DNA of 64,000 nt from CAWJJM01 sp963843275. GTDB lineage: Bacteria; Acidobacteriota; Thermoanaerobaculia; Multivoradales; JBCCEF01. The stretch spans positions 310,001 to 374,000 of the forward strand of contig CAWJJM010000010.1 in the NCBI GenBank assembly GCA_963843275.1, read 5' to 3'. Below, piece after piece: positions 8,810 through 17,097 of the stretch (its first letter is position 1; the number at the start of each line of letters is the position of its first letter). The notes beneath the pieces are model-generated. The model did not search any database, was not told the origin of the DNA, and saw only the letters and a program-made list of their open reading frames with translations. The position numbers and the translations under genes are program-made.

Positions 8810-8853
8810 GCGCTCCGCCCTGCCGCGACGGGCCCGGCGCCGCCGGCGCGGGC

Positions 8854-8859
8854 TAGAAT
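8854..8859 (+). promoter_or_regulatory. -10 box TAGAAT, leaderless type, for the FAH-family gene
   Basis: TAGAAT ends 6 nt (CTCCCC) before ATG 8866, with no Shine-Dalgarno sequence. The expected transcription start falls at or next to the ATG. Confidence 0.55.
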
Positions 8860-8865
8860 CTCCCC

Positions 8866-9648
8866 ATGCTCCTCTACCGCGTCGGACCCGAAGGTTTCTT
8901 CGCCGCCGCCGAGGCACCCGGCGGCACCCCCCGCGTGCTCCACTCCGATCCGCTGGTCACCGCTCCGACCGCCTGGGAGCTCGGCCGCGCGGTCGACCTC
9001 GAGCACACCGGGATCCTGGCGCCGGTGCTGCCCGGCAAGATCGTCGGCATCGGGCGCAACTACCGCGACCACGCCGCCGAGCTGGGCAACGAGCTGCCCG
9101 CCGAGCCGGTGGTGTTCCTCAAGGCGCCCTCGTCGGTGGTCGGGCCGCGGGTGCCGGTGGTGCTGCCGCCGGAGAGCCGGCGGGTCGAGTTCGAAGGGGA
9201 GATCGCGGTGGTGGTCGGCCGCCGGCTGCGGCGCGCCGGCCGCGACGAGGCGGCCGCGGCGGTGCTCGGCGTCACCGCGGCCTGCGACGTCACCGCGCGC
9301 GACCTGCAGAACAGCGACGTGGTCTGGGCCCGCGCCAAGGGCTTCGACACCTTCTGTCCGCTCGGGCCGGCCGTGGCGGTGGCGCCGGACCTCGACGACC
9401 TCGAGGTGGTCACGCGCGTCAACGGGGCGGAGCGCCAGCGGGGACACGTCCGCGACATGGCCTGGGGGCTCGCCGAGCTGCTCGCCTACGCCTCCCAGAT
9501 CATGACCCTGGAGCCGGGCGACCTGCTGCTCAGCGGGACCCCGGCCGGCGTCGGCCCGCTCGCCGACGGCGACGAGGTGGAGGTCGAGGTCGGCGGCGTC
9601 GGGGTGCTGGCCAACCCGGTGGAGGCGGAGCGGGGAGCCGCCCGGTGA
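8866..9648 (+). CDS. Fumarylacetoacetate hydrolase family protein, 260 aa
   Basis: Members cleave or decarboxylate acylpyruvate-like diketo acids with a divalent metal. The N-terminal 65 residues form the small lead domain. The FAH core starts at KIVGIGRNYRDHAAELG, followed by FLKAPSSVVG, the metal-binding acids in VEFEGEIAVVV and the Asp of AACDVTARDLQ, and the end motif LLSGTPAGVG. Substrates in the family range from acylpyruvate to oxaloacetate and cannot be assigned here. The stop overlaps the start of a small membrane protein by 4 bp, and a HAD-like gene follows the same way, so the three form one transcription unit. Confidence 0.85.
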   Translation: MLLYRVGPEGFFAAAEAPGGTPRVLHSDPLVTAPTAWELGRAVDLEHTGILAPVLPGKIVGIGRNYRDHAAELGNELPAEPVVFLKAPSSVVGPRVPVVLPPESRRVEFEGEIAVVVGRRLRRAGRDEAAAAVLGVTAACDVTARDLQNSDVVWARAKGFDTFCPLGPAVAVAPDLDDLEVVTRVNGAERQRGHVRDMAWGLAELLAYASQIMTLEPGDLLLSGTPAGVGPLADGDEVEVEVGGVGVLANPVEAERGAAR

Positions 9649-9833
9649 GCCCCACCTGGCGCCGAGCGCTGTGGGCGCTCGGAGCGGGGGTGCTGGGGAT
9701 GCTCGCGGCGCTGACCTGGAGGCACTATCGCCTGGAGCTGGCGGTGGTGACCGGGCTGGCGGTGGGGCTCCTCGCCTTCGCGACGCTGCGCACGGTGGCC
9801 CGCCTGGGCGAGATCTTCCGGCGGCGGCCATGA
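9645..9833 (+). CDS. Small membrane protein, 62 aa
   Basis: The start is GTG 9645, overlapping the FAH stop (GTGA). There are two hydrophobic stretches, about residues 8-23 and 31-48, separated by the charged turn RHYRLE; the tail is basic (FRRRP). It ends in ATGA, shared with the next gene. Position, two-sided overlap and hydrophobicity support a real gene, but its function is unknown. Confidence 0.6.
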   Translation: MSPTWRRALWALGAGVLGMLAALTWRHYRLELAVVTGLAVGLLAFATLRTVARLGEIFRRRP

Positions 9834-10576
9834 AGGCGGCGGCGATCACCTTCGACGTCACCGGCACCCTGCTGCACAGCCCGCGGCTGGCCACCATCTA
9901 CGCCGAGGTCCTGGGGCGCCACGGCGTGACGGCCGACCCCGAGCTCCTGGCCGGCCTGATCCGCCAGGTCTGGCAGGAGTTCGCCTGCACCGTGACGATG
10001 GGGCAGGACCGCTTCGTCGCCCATCCGGAAGGGGCGCGCGGCTGGTGGCAGCGCTTCCTGGAGCGGCTCTGCGAGCATCTCGGCGCACCGCCGCCCTCCC
10101 CCTTCGCCGCCGCCGAGCTGTTCGCCCGCTTCGCCCGCCCCGACGCCTGGGAGGTCTTCCCCGAGGTGCGCCCGACCCTCGAGGCCCTGCGACGCCAGGG
10201 GCTGGCCCTGGCGGTGATCTCCAACTGGGACCACCGCCTGCCGGACCTGCTGGCCGAGCTCGGCCTGGCGGAGCTGCTCGACGCGGTGGTGTTCTCCGCC
10301 GACGTGGGGGTGGAGAAGCCGCACCCGCGGATCTTCGAGGCGGCGCTGGCCCGCCTCGCCGTGCCCGCCGAGGCCACCGTCCACGTCGGCGACCGCATGA
10401 AGGAGGACGTCGAGGGCGCGCTGGCGGTGGGGATGGAGGCCCTCCTGCTGGTCCGCCGGCGCCCCGACGACTGGTCCGACAGCGGCGGCTCCGGGGGCGA
10501 CCTTCCCGACCTCACGCCGCTGCCCGAGATCGTCGAGGTCTCGCGCGCGCCGGGCCCCTTCCCCTCCGGCGCCTGA
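9830..10576 (+). CDS. HAD-superfamily protein, HDHD3-like, 248 aa
   Basis: Starts at ATG 9830, overlapping the previous stop. Motif I is FDVTGTLL: the nucleophile Asp9 is present, but the second Asp of the classic DxD is Thr11. Motif II is VISNWDHRL, motif III is in VEKPHPRIFEAAL and motif IV is HVGDRMKEDVEGA. The cap insert (QEFACTVTMGQ...WWQRFLERL) resembles human HDHD3 and related proteins. Many HAD phosphatases use the second Asp as acid/base, so this one may be a dehalogenase-type or altered enzyme. Its context with an FAH-family protein gives no clear substrate. Confidence 0.8.
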   Translation: MKAAAITFDVTGTLLHSPRLATIYAEVLGRHGVTADPELLAGLIRQVWQEFACTVTMGQDRFVAHPEGARGWWQRFLERLCEHLGAPPPSPFAAAELFARFARPDAWEVFPEVRPTLEALRRQGLALAVISNWDHRLPDLLAELGLAELLDAVVFSADVGVEKPHPRIFEAALARLAVPAEATVHVGDRMKEDVEGALAVGMEALLLVRRRPDDWSDSGGSGGDLPDLTPLPEIVEVSRAPGPFPSGA

Positions 10577-10614
10577 CCCCGGCGCCGGCGGTGGGCGACG
10601 GCCCGCCCCGGTGG

Positions 10615-10620
10615 TAGCAT
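10615..10620 (+). promoter_or_regulatory. -10 box TAGCAT, leaderless type, for the VOC lipoprotein gene
   Basis: TAGCAT ends 9 nt before GTG 10630. No Shine-Dalgarno sequence. Confidence 0.45.
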
Positions 10621-10629
10621 CCCGGGGCC

Positions 10630-11310
10630 GTGAGGACCCCCGAACGGGCACCCGACGCGAAGGCCGCCGCCGCGCTGCTCGCGGCCCTGCTGCTGGCGGG
10701 CCTCCCCGCCTGTCGCCGGCCGGGAACGACCGCCACGCCCGGGGCGGGCGCCGGCGACGAGGTCGCGGAGAGCGCCGCGGCGGCGGAGGGCGAGCCGCAG
10801 ATCGTCGTCGACCACCCGGTCGACGCGCCCGGCGGGCCGCCCGCGACCACCGACCTCGCCGACCTCGCGGATCTCGACCGCCCGCAGGCGGCCGCCACCC
10901 CCTCGCCGCTGGTGCCGGTGCTGGAGACCCCCGCCGTCGCGCCCCTGATCGCCTTCTACGGCGACGGCCTGGGGTTCGAGGTCACCTTCACCGAGCCCGC
11001 CGAGCCCCCCTTCCGGCGCGCCGAGCTCACCTCCGGGCCGGCCCGCCTCGTCCTCGTCGCCCGCCCCGCCCCCTCGCCCGCCGCGAAAGGCGCCGCACCG
11101 ACCGCGCCGCCGGCCGCGGAGCCTCCGCCCCCGGCCGCCGGGGAGCTGCGCTTCGAGGTCGACGACGTGGCGGCGGTCGCCGACCGCCTGGCGGCGCAGG
11201 GGATCGAGCTGGAGACGACCGCGGCCGGCGACGAGGAGACCCCCTCGGAGATCGCCACCCGCGACCCGGACGGCCGCCGCGTGGTGGTCACCGCCTCCGG
11301 CGCCGGCTGA
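10630..11310 (+). CDS. Lipoprotein with a glyoxalase/VOC-like domain, 226 aa
   Basis: GTG start at 10630. The N-terminus has a basic region, a hydrophobic stretch and a lipobox LAGLPAC (Cys28), then about 60 residues of Pro/Ala-rich linker. A single VOC-type beta-alpha-beta-beta-beta unit follows: PLIAFYGDGLGFEVTF, then RLVLVARPAP, a disordered Pro/Ala insert, and ELRFEVDDVAAVADRLAAQG ending in ATRDPDGRRVVV. Most VOC enzymes are cytoplasmic metal enzymes; export of a VOC domain as a lipoprotein is unusual. The metal ligands are not clearly conserved, so a binding role is possible. Confidence 0.7.
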   Translation: MRTPERAPDAKAAAALLAALLLAGLPACRRPGTTATPGAGAGDEVAESAAAAEGEPQIVVDHPVDAPGGPPATTDLADLADLDRPQAAATPSPLVPVLETPAVAPLIAFYGDGLGFEVTFTEPAEPPFRRAELTSGPARLVLVARPAPSPAAKGAAPTAPPAAEPPPPAAGELRFEVDDVAAVADRLAAQGIELETTAAGDEETPSEIATRDPDGRRVVVTASGAG

Positions 11311-11687
11311 GCCGCGCGGCGCGGCTGCACCGCCACACCCCGGTCGACCGACCGCTCCGCGGCCGCCACTGCGACCCGCCGGAATCGCTCCCGGAGCGGG
11401 CCGCCGGGGCTCGCGGGACGGAGCGCGACCCGGACCCGCAACGCCCACCGGCAGGTTGCGAAAGCGCCTTGACGGCGGTCGTCGGCGTTGGTTAGCGTCG
11501 GCTGACCGGGAGAGCAGGTCGCGGGTCGGCGGCGAGGCCGCAAGCGCCTCGTCCGTGGGTTCCGAGCGTTCCGCGCACTGGACGGCCGTCCTCTCCGACA
11601 CGTCGTCCGAGCCTGTCCGTCTCGATTCCGTGGCGTCCGCCCGCGAGTCGAAGATCGATCTGAACGCGCATTTTCCTGGAGGAGCAC
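11311..11687 (+). promoter_or_regulatory. 377-bp regulatory gap before the Oar-like receptor
   Basis: No gene seen. TTGACG (11469-11474), an 18-bp spacer and TAGCGT (11493-11498) make a plausible sigma-70-type promoter, giving a leader of about 185 nt. The leader holds the perfect 12-bp palindrome GGACGGCCGTCC (11580-11591). GGAGGAG (about 11678-11684) is the ribosome-binding site for ATG 11688. The first 150 bp hold nothing I recognise. Confidence 0.45.
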
Positions 11688-14600
11688 ATGCGATCCCACT
11701 GGAGAGCCCTCACCGCGGCGAGCGTCGTCGCACTCTGCCTCGCGGTCCTCTGGGCCCCGACGGCCTCCGCGCAGGCGGTCACCACCGGCCGCATCAGCGG
11801 GACCGTGGTGTCGGACGCCGACGGCTCCCCGCTGCCCGGGGCCGTGGTCACCGCGATCCACCAGCCCACCGCCACGCGCTACCAGACCACGACCCGTGAC
11901 GACGGCCGCTTCGACCTCCTCAACGTCCGGGTGGGAGGGCCCTACCTGGTGACCGCCACCATGGACGGCTTCGTGGACACCGCCAAGAACCAGGTCTTCG
12001 TCGCCCTCGGCGAGGAGAGCAACCTCGAGATCGCCATGCCCCTGCAGTCGGTGGAGGACGTCCTCACGGTGGTCGGCGAGAGGAGCCCGATCATCAACCC
12101 GTCGCGCACCGGCGCCGCCACGAACGTTGCGGTGCAGAACATCGAGACGCTGCCGACGGTCGACCGCTCGCTGCAGGACGTGGCGAAGATGTCGCCCTAC
12201 TTCGCGACCTTCGGCAACAACGGCGGCGCCACGGTGGTGGCGGTGGCCGGGCGCAACAACCGCTACAACAACATCCAGATCGACGGCGCCGTCAACAACG
12301 ACGTCTTCGGCCTCGCCGACACCGGCACCCCCGGCGGCCAGGCGGAGACCCAGCCGATCGCCTACGACGCCATCCAGGAGCTGCAGCTGCTGGTCTCGCC
12401 CTACGACGTGCGGCAGGGCGGCTTCACCGGGGGCGGCATCAACGCCATCACCCGCAGCGGCTCGAACAGCTTCCGCGGCTCGGCGTACTACTTCTCGCGC
12501 GACCAGGGCCTGGTCGGCAAGGGGCCCCTGGACCGGGAGGTCGGGGAGTTCGCACAGGACGAGTACGGGGCCCGCGTCGGCGGCCCGATCCTCCGCGACC
12601 GCGCCTTCTTCTTCGTCAGCGGCGAGATCAACGGCCTGGACCGCCCGACCGGCTACTCGGCCGACGGCAGCGCCCCCCAGCAGTTCATCAACCCGGACGC
12701 CGCGGCCACCCTCCGCGACCTGCTGATCGACCGGTACGGCTACGACCCGGGCAGCCTCTCCGAGGTCACCCGCACCACCGACAGCGACAAGCTCTTCGGC
12801 CGCTTCGACCTCAACCTGCTCGACAACCACCAGCTCGTGCTGCGCCACAACTACGTCAAGGCCAACAACGACATCCTCTTCACCGGCACCACCTCGTGGC
12901 TGTACTCGAAGAGCGGCTACCACTTCAAGGACAAGACGAACTCCACGGTGGCGCAGCTCAACAGCGTCCTCGGCAGCTCGCTGTTCAACGAGGCGCGGGT
13001 GACCTACCAGACCATCCGCGACCAGCGGGCCGGCGACGACGTGTTCCCGAACGTCTACATCCGCAACCTGCCCGGCGGCGGCACGCTGTCGGCGGGCACC
13101 GAGCGCTACTCGACGGCGAACTCGCTCGACCAGGACATCCTCGAGCTCTCCGACGAGGTCAACTGGATCCTCGGCGAGCACCAGATCAGCCTCGGCACCG
13201 CGAACGAGCTGTTCAGCTTCGACAACCTGTTCATCCGCGACAACTACGGCTCGTACACCTTCAACTCGCTCGCGGACTTCGAGAAGGGCTGGGCGGCGGC
13301 CTACGACCACAGCTTCTCGCGGACCTCCGACCCGCGCCAGTCGGCGAAGTTCGACGTCCAGAAGCTCGGCTTCTACGGCGGCGACCGCTGGCAGGTGACC
13401 CCGACCCTGAACCTGACCTACGGCCTGCGCCTCGACGTCCCCTACTTCCCCGACTCGCCGTCCTACAACGACGCGGTCGACGCCGCCTTCGGCTACCGGA
13501 CCGACGAGGTCGCCGACGGCAACATGCAGTGGTCGCCGCGCCTGGGCTTCAACTGGGACGTGTCCGGGGACGGCAGCCAGCAGCTGCGCGGCGGGATCGG
13601 CTACTTCGCCGGGCGGCCGCCCTACGTGTGGATCTCGAACCAGTACGGCAACAGCGGCGTGGACTTCATGCGCATCGGCGCCTCGCTGCGCGGCGACATC
13701 ACCGCCGACAACCACATCCAGTTCAACCCCGACCCCTACAGCCAGTACACCGATCCCGCCCAGCTCGGCGGCTTCGCCTACACCAACGAGGTCAACCTGA
13801 TCGACCCGGACTTCGAGTACCCGCAGGTGATGCGCGCCAGCCTGGGCTACGACCGGCAGCTCGACCTCCTGGGGCTGATCGGCACCGCCGAGGTGGTGTG
13901 GACCCAGGTGCAGAAGGACGTCCTCTACCAGGACCTCAACACGGTGCCCACCGGGGAGACCACCTTCGGCGGCCGCCCCACCTACGAGCGCGGCAACTCG
14001 TCGTTCGGCAACGTCATCTTCCTCACCAACACCGACAAGGGCGACAGCCTCAACGCCACCCTGAAGCTCGAGCGGCCGTTCCGCAACGGCTGGTACCTGA
14101 TGGGCGCCTACACCTACGGCGACGCCAACGACGTCAACCCGGGCACCTCGAGCCAGGCGGTCTCGAACTGGCGCTACCTGCCGGTGCGGACCGACCCCAA
14201 CCACCCCGACGTGGCGCGGTCGGACTTCGAGATCGAGGACCGTTTCATCGCCGACGTCACCTACACGTTCGACTGGAGCGAGGGCTGGCACACCACCGCG
14301 TCGCTGTTCTTCAACGCGCAGTCCGGCCAGCCCTACTCGATCACCTACTACAACGACGTCAACGGCGACGGCCAGTACACCAACGACCTGCTCTACGTGC
14401 CGGGGAGCTGCGACGAGGTCGTCTTCCAGGACGGCGACTGCTCGCTGTTCTACGCCATGACCGACGCCGCCGGCCTGCCGCGCGGCCAGATCGCCGAGCG
14501 CAACGCCAGCACGGCCCCGTGGGCGCACCGGCTCGACCTCAAGCTGGCGCAGAAGATCCCGGTGTCGCGCGCCAACGTGGAGCTGACCCTGGACATCCTC

Positions 14601-14810
14601 AACCTGGCGAACCTGTTCGACCGCAACGCCGGGGTGGTGCGCTACGTCGGGTTCAACAACTGGTCCAACGCGGTGCGCTACCAGGGCACCGACGAGGACA
14701 CCGGCAAGCCGATCTACCAGCTGCTGTTCACCGATCCCGACCAGCGCTTCCAGATCGACGACCTGCGCTCGCGCTGGCAGGCGAAGCTGGGCCTGCGCAT
14801 CAACTTCTGA
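11688..14810 (+). CDS. Oar-like TonB-dependent outer-membrane receptor, 1040 aa
   Basis: A signal peptide (1-28, ending ASA) is followed by a carboxypeptidase-regulatory-like domain (about 33-115: GRISGTVVSDADGSPLPGAVV, then DDGRFDLLNVRVGGPYLV). A TonB plug domain comes next (ERSPIINPSRTGAATNV; IQIDGAVNND; INAITRSGSN), then a large 22-strand type barrel with alternating aromatic residues, ending in KLGLRINF with a C-terminal Phe. This architecture is typical of Oar-like receptors abundant in Acidobacteriota and Myxococcota, which take up or display large ligands. No SusD partner follows. It is preceded by a long leader with a strong Shine-Dalgarno sequence and is monocistronic. Confidence 0.9.
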   Translation: MRSHWRALTAASVVALCLAVLWAPTASAQAVTTGRISGTVVSDADGSPLPGAVVTAIHQPTATRYQTTTRDDGRFDLLNVRVGGPYLVTATMDGFVDTAKNQVFVALGEESNLEIAMPLQSVEDVLTVVGERSPIINPSRTGAATNVAVQNIETLPTVDRSLQDVAKMSPYFATFGNNGGATVVAVAGRNNRYNNIQIDGAVNNDVFGLADTGTPGGQAETQPIAYDAIQELQLLVSPYDVRQGGFTGGGINAITRSGSNSFRGSAYYFSRDQGLVGKGPLDREVGEFAQDEYGARVGGPILRDRAFFFVSGEINGLDRPTGYSADGSAPQQFINPDAAATLRDLLIDRYGYDPGSLSEVTRTTDSDKLFGRFDLNLLDNHQLVLRHNYVKANNDILFTGTTSWLYSKSGYHFKDKTNSTVAQLNSVLGSSLFNEARVTYQTIRDQRAGDDVFPNVYIRNLPGGGTLSAGTERYSTANSLDQDILELSDEVNWILGEHQISLGTANELFSFDNLFIRDNYGSYTFNSLADFEKGWAAAYDHSFSRTSDPRQSAKFDVQKLGFYGGDRWQVTPTLNLTYGLRLDVPYFPDSPSYNDAVDAAFGYRTDEVADGNMQWSPRLGFNWDVSGDGSQQLRGGIGYFAGRPPYVWISNQYGNSGVDFMRIGASLRGDITADNHIQFNPDPYSQYTDPAQLGGFAYTNEVNLIDPDFEYPQVMRASLGYDRQLDLLGLIGTAEVVWTQVQKDVLYQDLNTVPTGETTFGGRPTYERGNSSFGNVIFLTNTDKGDSLNATLKLERPFRNGWYLMGAYTYGDANDVNPGTSSQAVSNWRYLPVRTDPNHPDVARSDFEIEDRFIADVTYTFDWSEGWHTTASLFFNAQSGQPYSITYYNDVNGDGQYTNDLLYVPGSCDEVVFQDGDCSLFYAMTDAAGLPRGQIAERNASTAPWAHRLDLKLAQKIPVSRANVELTLDILNLANLFDRNAGVVRYVGFNNWSNAVRYQGTDEDTGKPIYQLLFTDPDQRFQIDDLRSRWQAKLGLRINF

Positions 14811-14943
14811 CCCCTCCGCGGGCGGCGGCCACCGCCCAGCGGTCCCCGGGGGTCGCCGGCGAGGTCCGGCGGCCCCCGGTCGTCTGGTGGCCTCGGGGAA
14901 CCCCGCCCCGGGGGACGGCCGCGGCGCCGACCCGCGGGCGCCG

Positions 14944-16215
14944 TCAGTCGGCGGGCGCCGGCTCGACCTCCAGGGCGGTCGCGGACGACCGGGTGCGCAG
15001 CGCCAGGGCGAAGGGCACGATCGCCAGGGCCACCACGCCGAGGCTCGACAGCAGCCCCACGGTGAGCCCGTAGCGGTCGCCGAGGATGCCGGTGACGAGC
15101 GGTCCCGGACCGACGCCGAGCAGGTTGAGCACCAGCAGCGCGAAGGCCACCGTGGAGGCCCGGGCGTGGGCGGGGGCGAGCTCCTGGATGGCGGCGAACA
15201 ACGGCCCGAACCACGCTCCGGTGCCCGCCGCGGCGAAGAACCAGCAGACGTAGAACAGGGGCGTGCCCGGCGTCGCGGCGTAGAAGACGAGGCCCAGCGG
15301 GGTGAAGAACAGGGTCATCGGGATGAGGCTCCACAGGTGCCCGTTCGGCCGGCGGCGGGCGCACCAGTCGCCGAAGGCGCCGCCGGCCAGGTTGCCGAGG
15401 AAGCCGGCGAACACGGCCACCACCCCGGCCGTGAAGGCGGCCTCGGCATAGCCGTAGCCGCGCTCCTGCACCAGCCAGGTCACCGCGTGGAGCGCCGCGC
15501 CGGCGCCGTAGCACAGCAGCGACCCACCGAGCAGCGTCAGCGCCAGATCGCGGCGCACCGCCAGGGCGCGGAAGACGTCGACCGCCAGGCGTCCCAGCGG
15601 CGGGCGCTCGGCCGTCGCCGCGACGCCGCGGCGCACCGGCTCGCGGAAGGCGAGCAGCACCGCCGCGGCGACCACCCCGAGCCCGCCGAGCACGAAGAAG
15701 CAGGTCCGCCATCCGTAGTGCGGCGCGATCCAGCTCGACGCGATCAGGCCGACCGCGGTGCCGAGCGGGATGCCGGCGTAGTAGACGCCGGTGGCCATGG
15801 CGAGGCGGCGGGGCGGGAAGGTGTCGCCGAGCATCGACAGCGCCGCGGGGGTCAGGGTCGCCTCGCCGACGCCGACGAAGACACGGGGCAGGACGAGCTG
15901 CAGGAAGCTGCGCGCCAGCCCCGAAAGCGCCGTCATCCCGCTCCACAGCGTCAGCCCGGCGGCGATCAGCGGGATGCGCCGCCAGCGGTCCGCTGCCAAC
16001 CCCAGGAAGAGCCCCACCAGGGTGTAGAAGAAGACGAACCCGAAGCCGACCAGCAGCCCGATCTGGGCGCGGGTCAGGCCGAGGTCGGCGATCAGCAGCG
16101 GCGCCAGGGCCGCGATCAGCATCCGGTCGATGAAGTTGAGGACGTTGAGCAGGGTGAGGAAGGCGAGCAGCCCCCAGGCGGCACGGGGCGCGGCGGGCGG
16201 GTTCCGGTCGGTCAT
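14944..16215 (-). CDS. MFS transporter (Spinster-like), 423 aa
   Basis: Twelve membrane helices are expected. The N-terminus NVLNFIDRMLIAALAPLLI and the loop GLFLGLAADRWRRIP are typical of the major facilitator superfamily, and the Spinster-like group often starts with a NxxDR motif. RVFVGVGEATLTPAA fits helix 4. The tail is variable (ALEVEPAPAD). It is the last gene of the nine-gene minus-strand operon, 9 bp after a hydrolase gene, so it most likely moves the operon's substrate or product across the inner membrane. Confidence 0.88.
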   Translation of the reverse strand: MTDRNPPAAPRAAWGLLAFLTLLNVLNFIDRMLIAALAPLLIADLGLTRAQIGLLVGFGFVFFYTLVGLFLGLAADRWRRIPLIAAGLTLWSGMTALSGLARSFLQLVLPRVFVGVGEATLTPAALSMLGDTFPPRRLAMATGVYYAGIPLGTAVGLIASSWIAPHYGWRTCFFVLGGLGVVAAAVLLAFREPVRRGVAATAERPPLGRLAVDVFRALAVRRDLALTLLGGSLLCYGAGAALHAVTWLVQERGYGYAEAAFTAGVVAVFAGFLGNLAGGAFGDWCARRRPNGHLWSLIPMTLFFTPLGLVFYAATPGTPLFYVCWFFAAAGTGAWFGPLFAAIQELAPAHARASTVAFALLVLNLLGVGPGPLVTGILGDRYGLTVGLLSSLGVVALAIVPFALALRTRSSATALEVEPAPAD

Positions 16216-16224
16216 CTCGGTTCC

Positions 16225-17097
16225 TCAGGCGACGGGGTCGCGCGTCGACAGGAACCTCCCCAGGCGGGGGAAGAACAGGTCACGGCGCTCGAGATAGACG
16301 ACGTGCCCCGACTCGGGCACCTCCTCGTAGTGGCTCGCGGGGAAGACGTCGACCAGCTTGCGCTGGGCCCACAGCGGGATGCAGCGGTCCTGCGCGCCGG
16401 CCAGGACGAGGACGGGGTTGGCGACCGTCCGGCAACCGGCCTGCCTCTCCTCGAGCCCGGCGAAGAAGGGGTTCTGGGCCTCGGTCAGCCGCACCAGGCT
16501 GTGGATCCGGTCGATGTAGCGTTCCTCGAAGCGCTGCCGCATCGCCTCGAGGGTGGCCGGTTCCACCGTGCGCAGGAACCGCTCGCCGAAGATCTTCTCG
16601 TAGAGGTACCGGGTGTAGAGGGGGAAGAGAGCGCGGCCGCCGGCGTAGAAGCGCAGCGACATCTCCTGGTAGAGCTCGAAGGTGCGCTCCCGCGACAGCA
16701 GGATGCCGGACAGCGTGAGGGTGTCCAGCCGGTCGCGGTGCAGCCGCGCGAAGTCGAGCGCCACGAAGCCGCCGTAGGAGACGCCCAGCAGGTGGACCCG
16801 CTCGATGCCGGCGGCGTCGAGCACCGCCACCAGCTCGTCCGCCAGCTCGGGGATCGTCACCGGCTCGTCCGGGCTCGACGAGGCGCCCTGCCCGAGGTAG
16901 TCGTAGAGCAGCACGTCGTGGCCCGCCAGGTCGTCGAGGAACGGGGTCCACGCCTTGGTGTGCATGGCGAGCCCGTTGAGCAGGCAGATCACCTCGCGGC
17001 CGCCGGTGCCGTGGAGCTCCCACCAGATCCGGTGCTCCGGCCGCCCGGGGTGCGGCACGAAGCCCTCCCGCAGCGGCGGGGGCGCGGCCGTCGTCAT
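16225..17097 (-). CDS. Alpha/beta-fold hydrolase, 290 aa
   Basis: ATG 17097 overlaps the thiolase stop by 4 bp. Catalytic Ser107 lies in the nucleophile elbow LLGVSYGGF, the acid is probably in LAGAQDRCIP, and the His is in ESGHVVYLE. The oxyanion region is LLNGLAMHTKAW. The cap contains the unusual aromatic stretch YAGGRALFPLYTRYLYEKIFG. Esterase, C-C hydrolase and beta-lactone decarboxylase activities all occur in this fold. It is gene eight of the operon and follows the thiolase, which suggests a late hydrolysis or thioester-release step. Confidence 0.83.
   Translation of the reverse strand: MTTAAPPPLREGFVPHPGRPEHRIWWELHGTGGREVICLLNGLAMHTKAWTPFLDDLAGHDVLLYDYLGQGASSSPDEPVTIPELADELVAVLDAAGIERVHLLGVSYGGFVALDFARLHRDRLDTLTLSGILLSRERTFELYQEMSLRFYAGGRALFPLYTRYLYEKIFGERFLRTVEPATLEAMRQRFEERYIDRIHSLVRLTEAQNPFFAGLEERQAGCRTVANPVLVLAGAQDRCIPLWAQRKLVDVFPASHYEEVPESGHVVYLERRDLFFPRLGRFLSTRDPVA

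Noticed and set aside
10956..14528. Open reading frame of 1190 codons on the minus strand
   Set aside because: Antisense to the Oar-like receptor, with low-complexity Val/Gly/Arg content caused by GC-rich codon positions.
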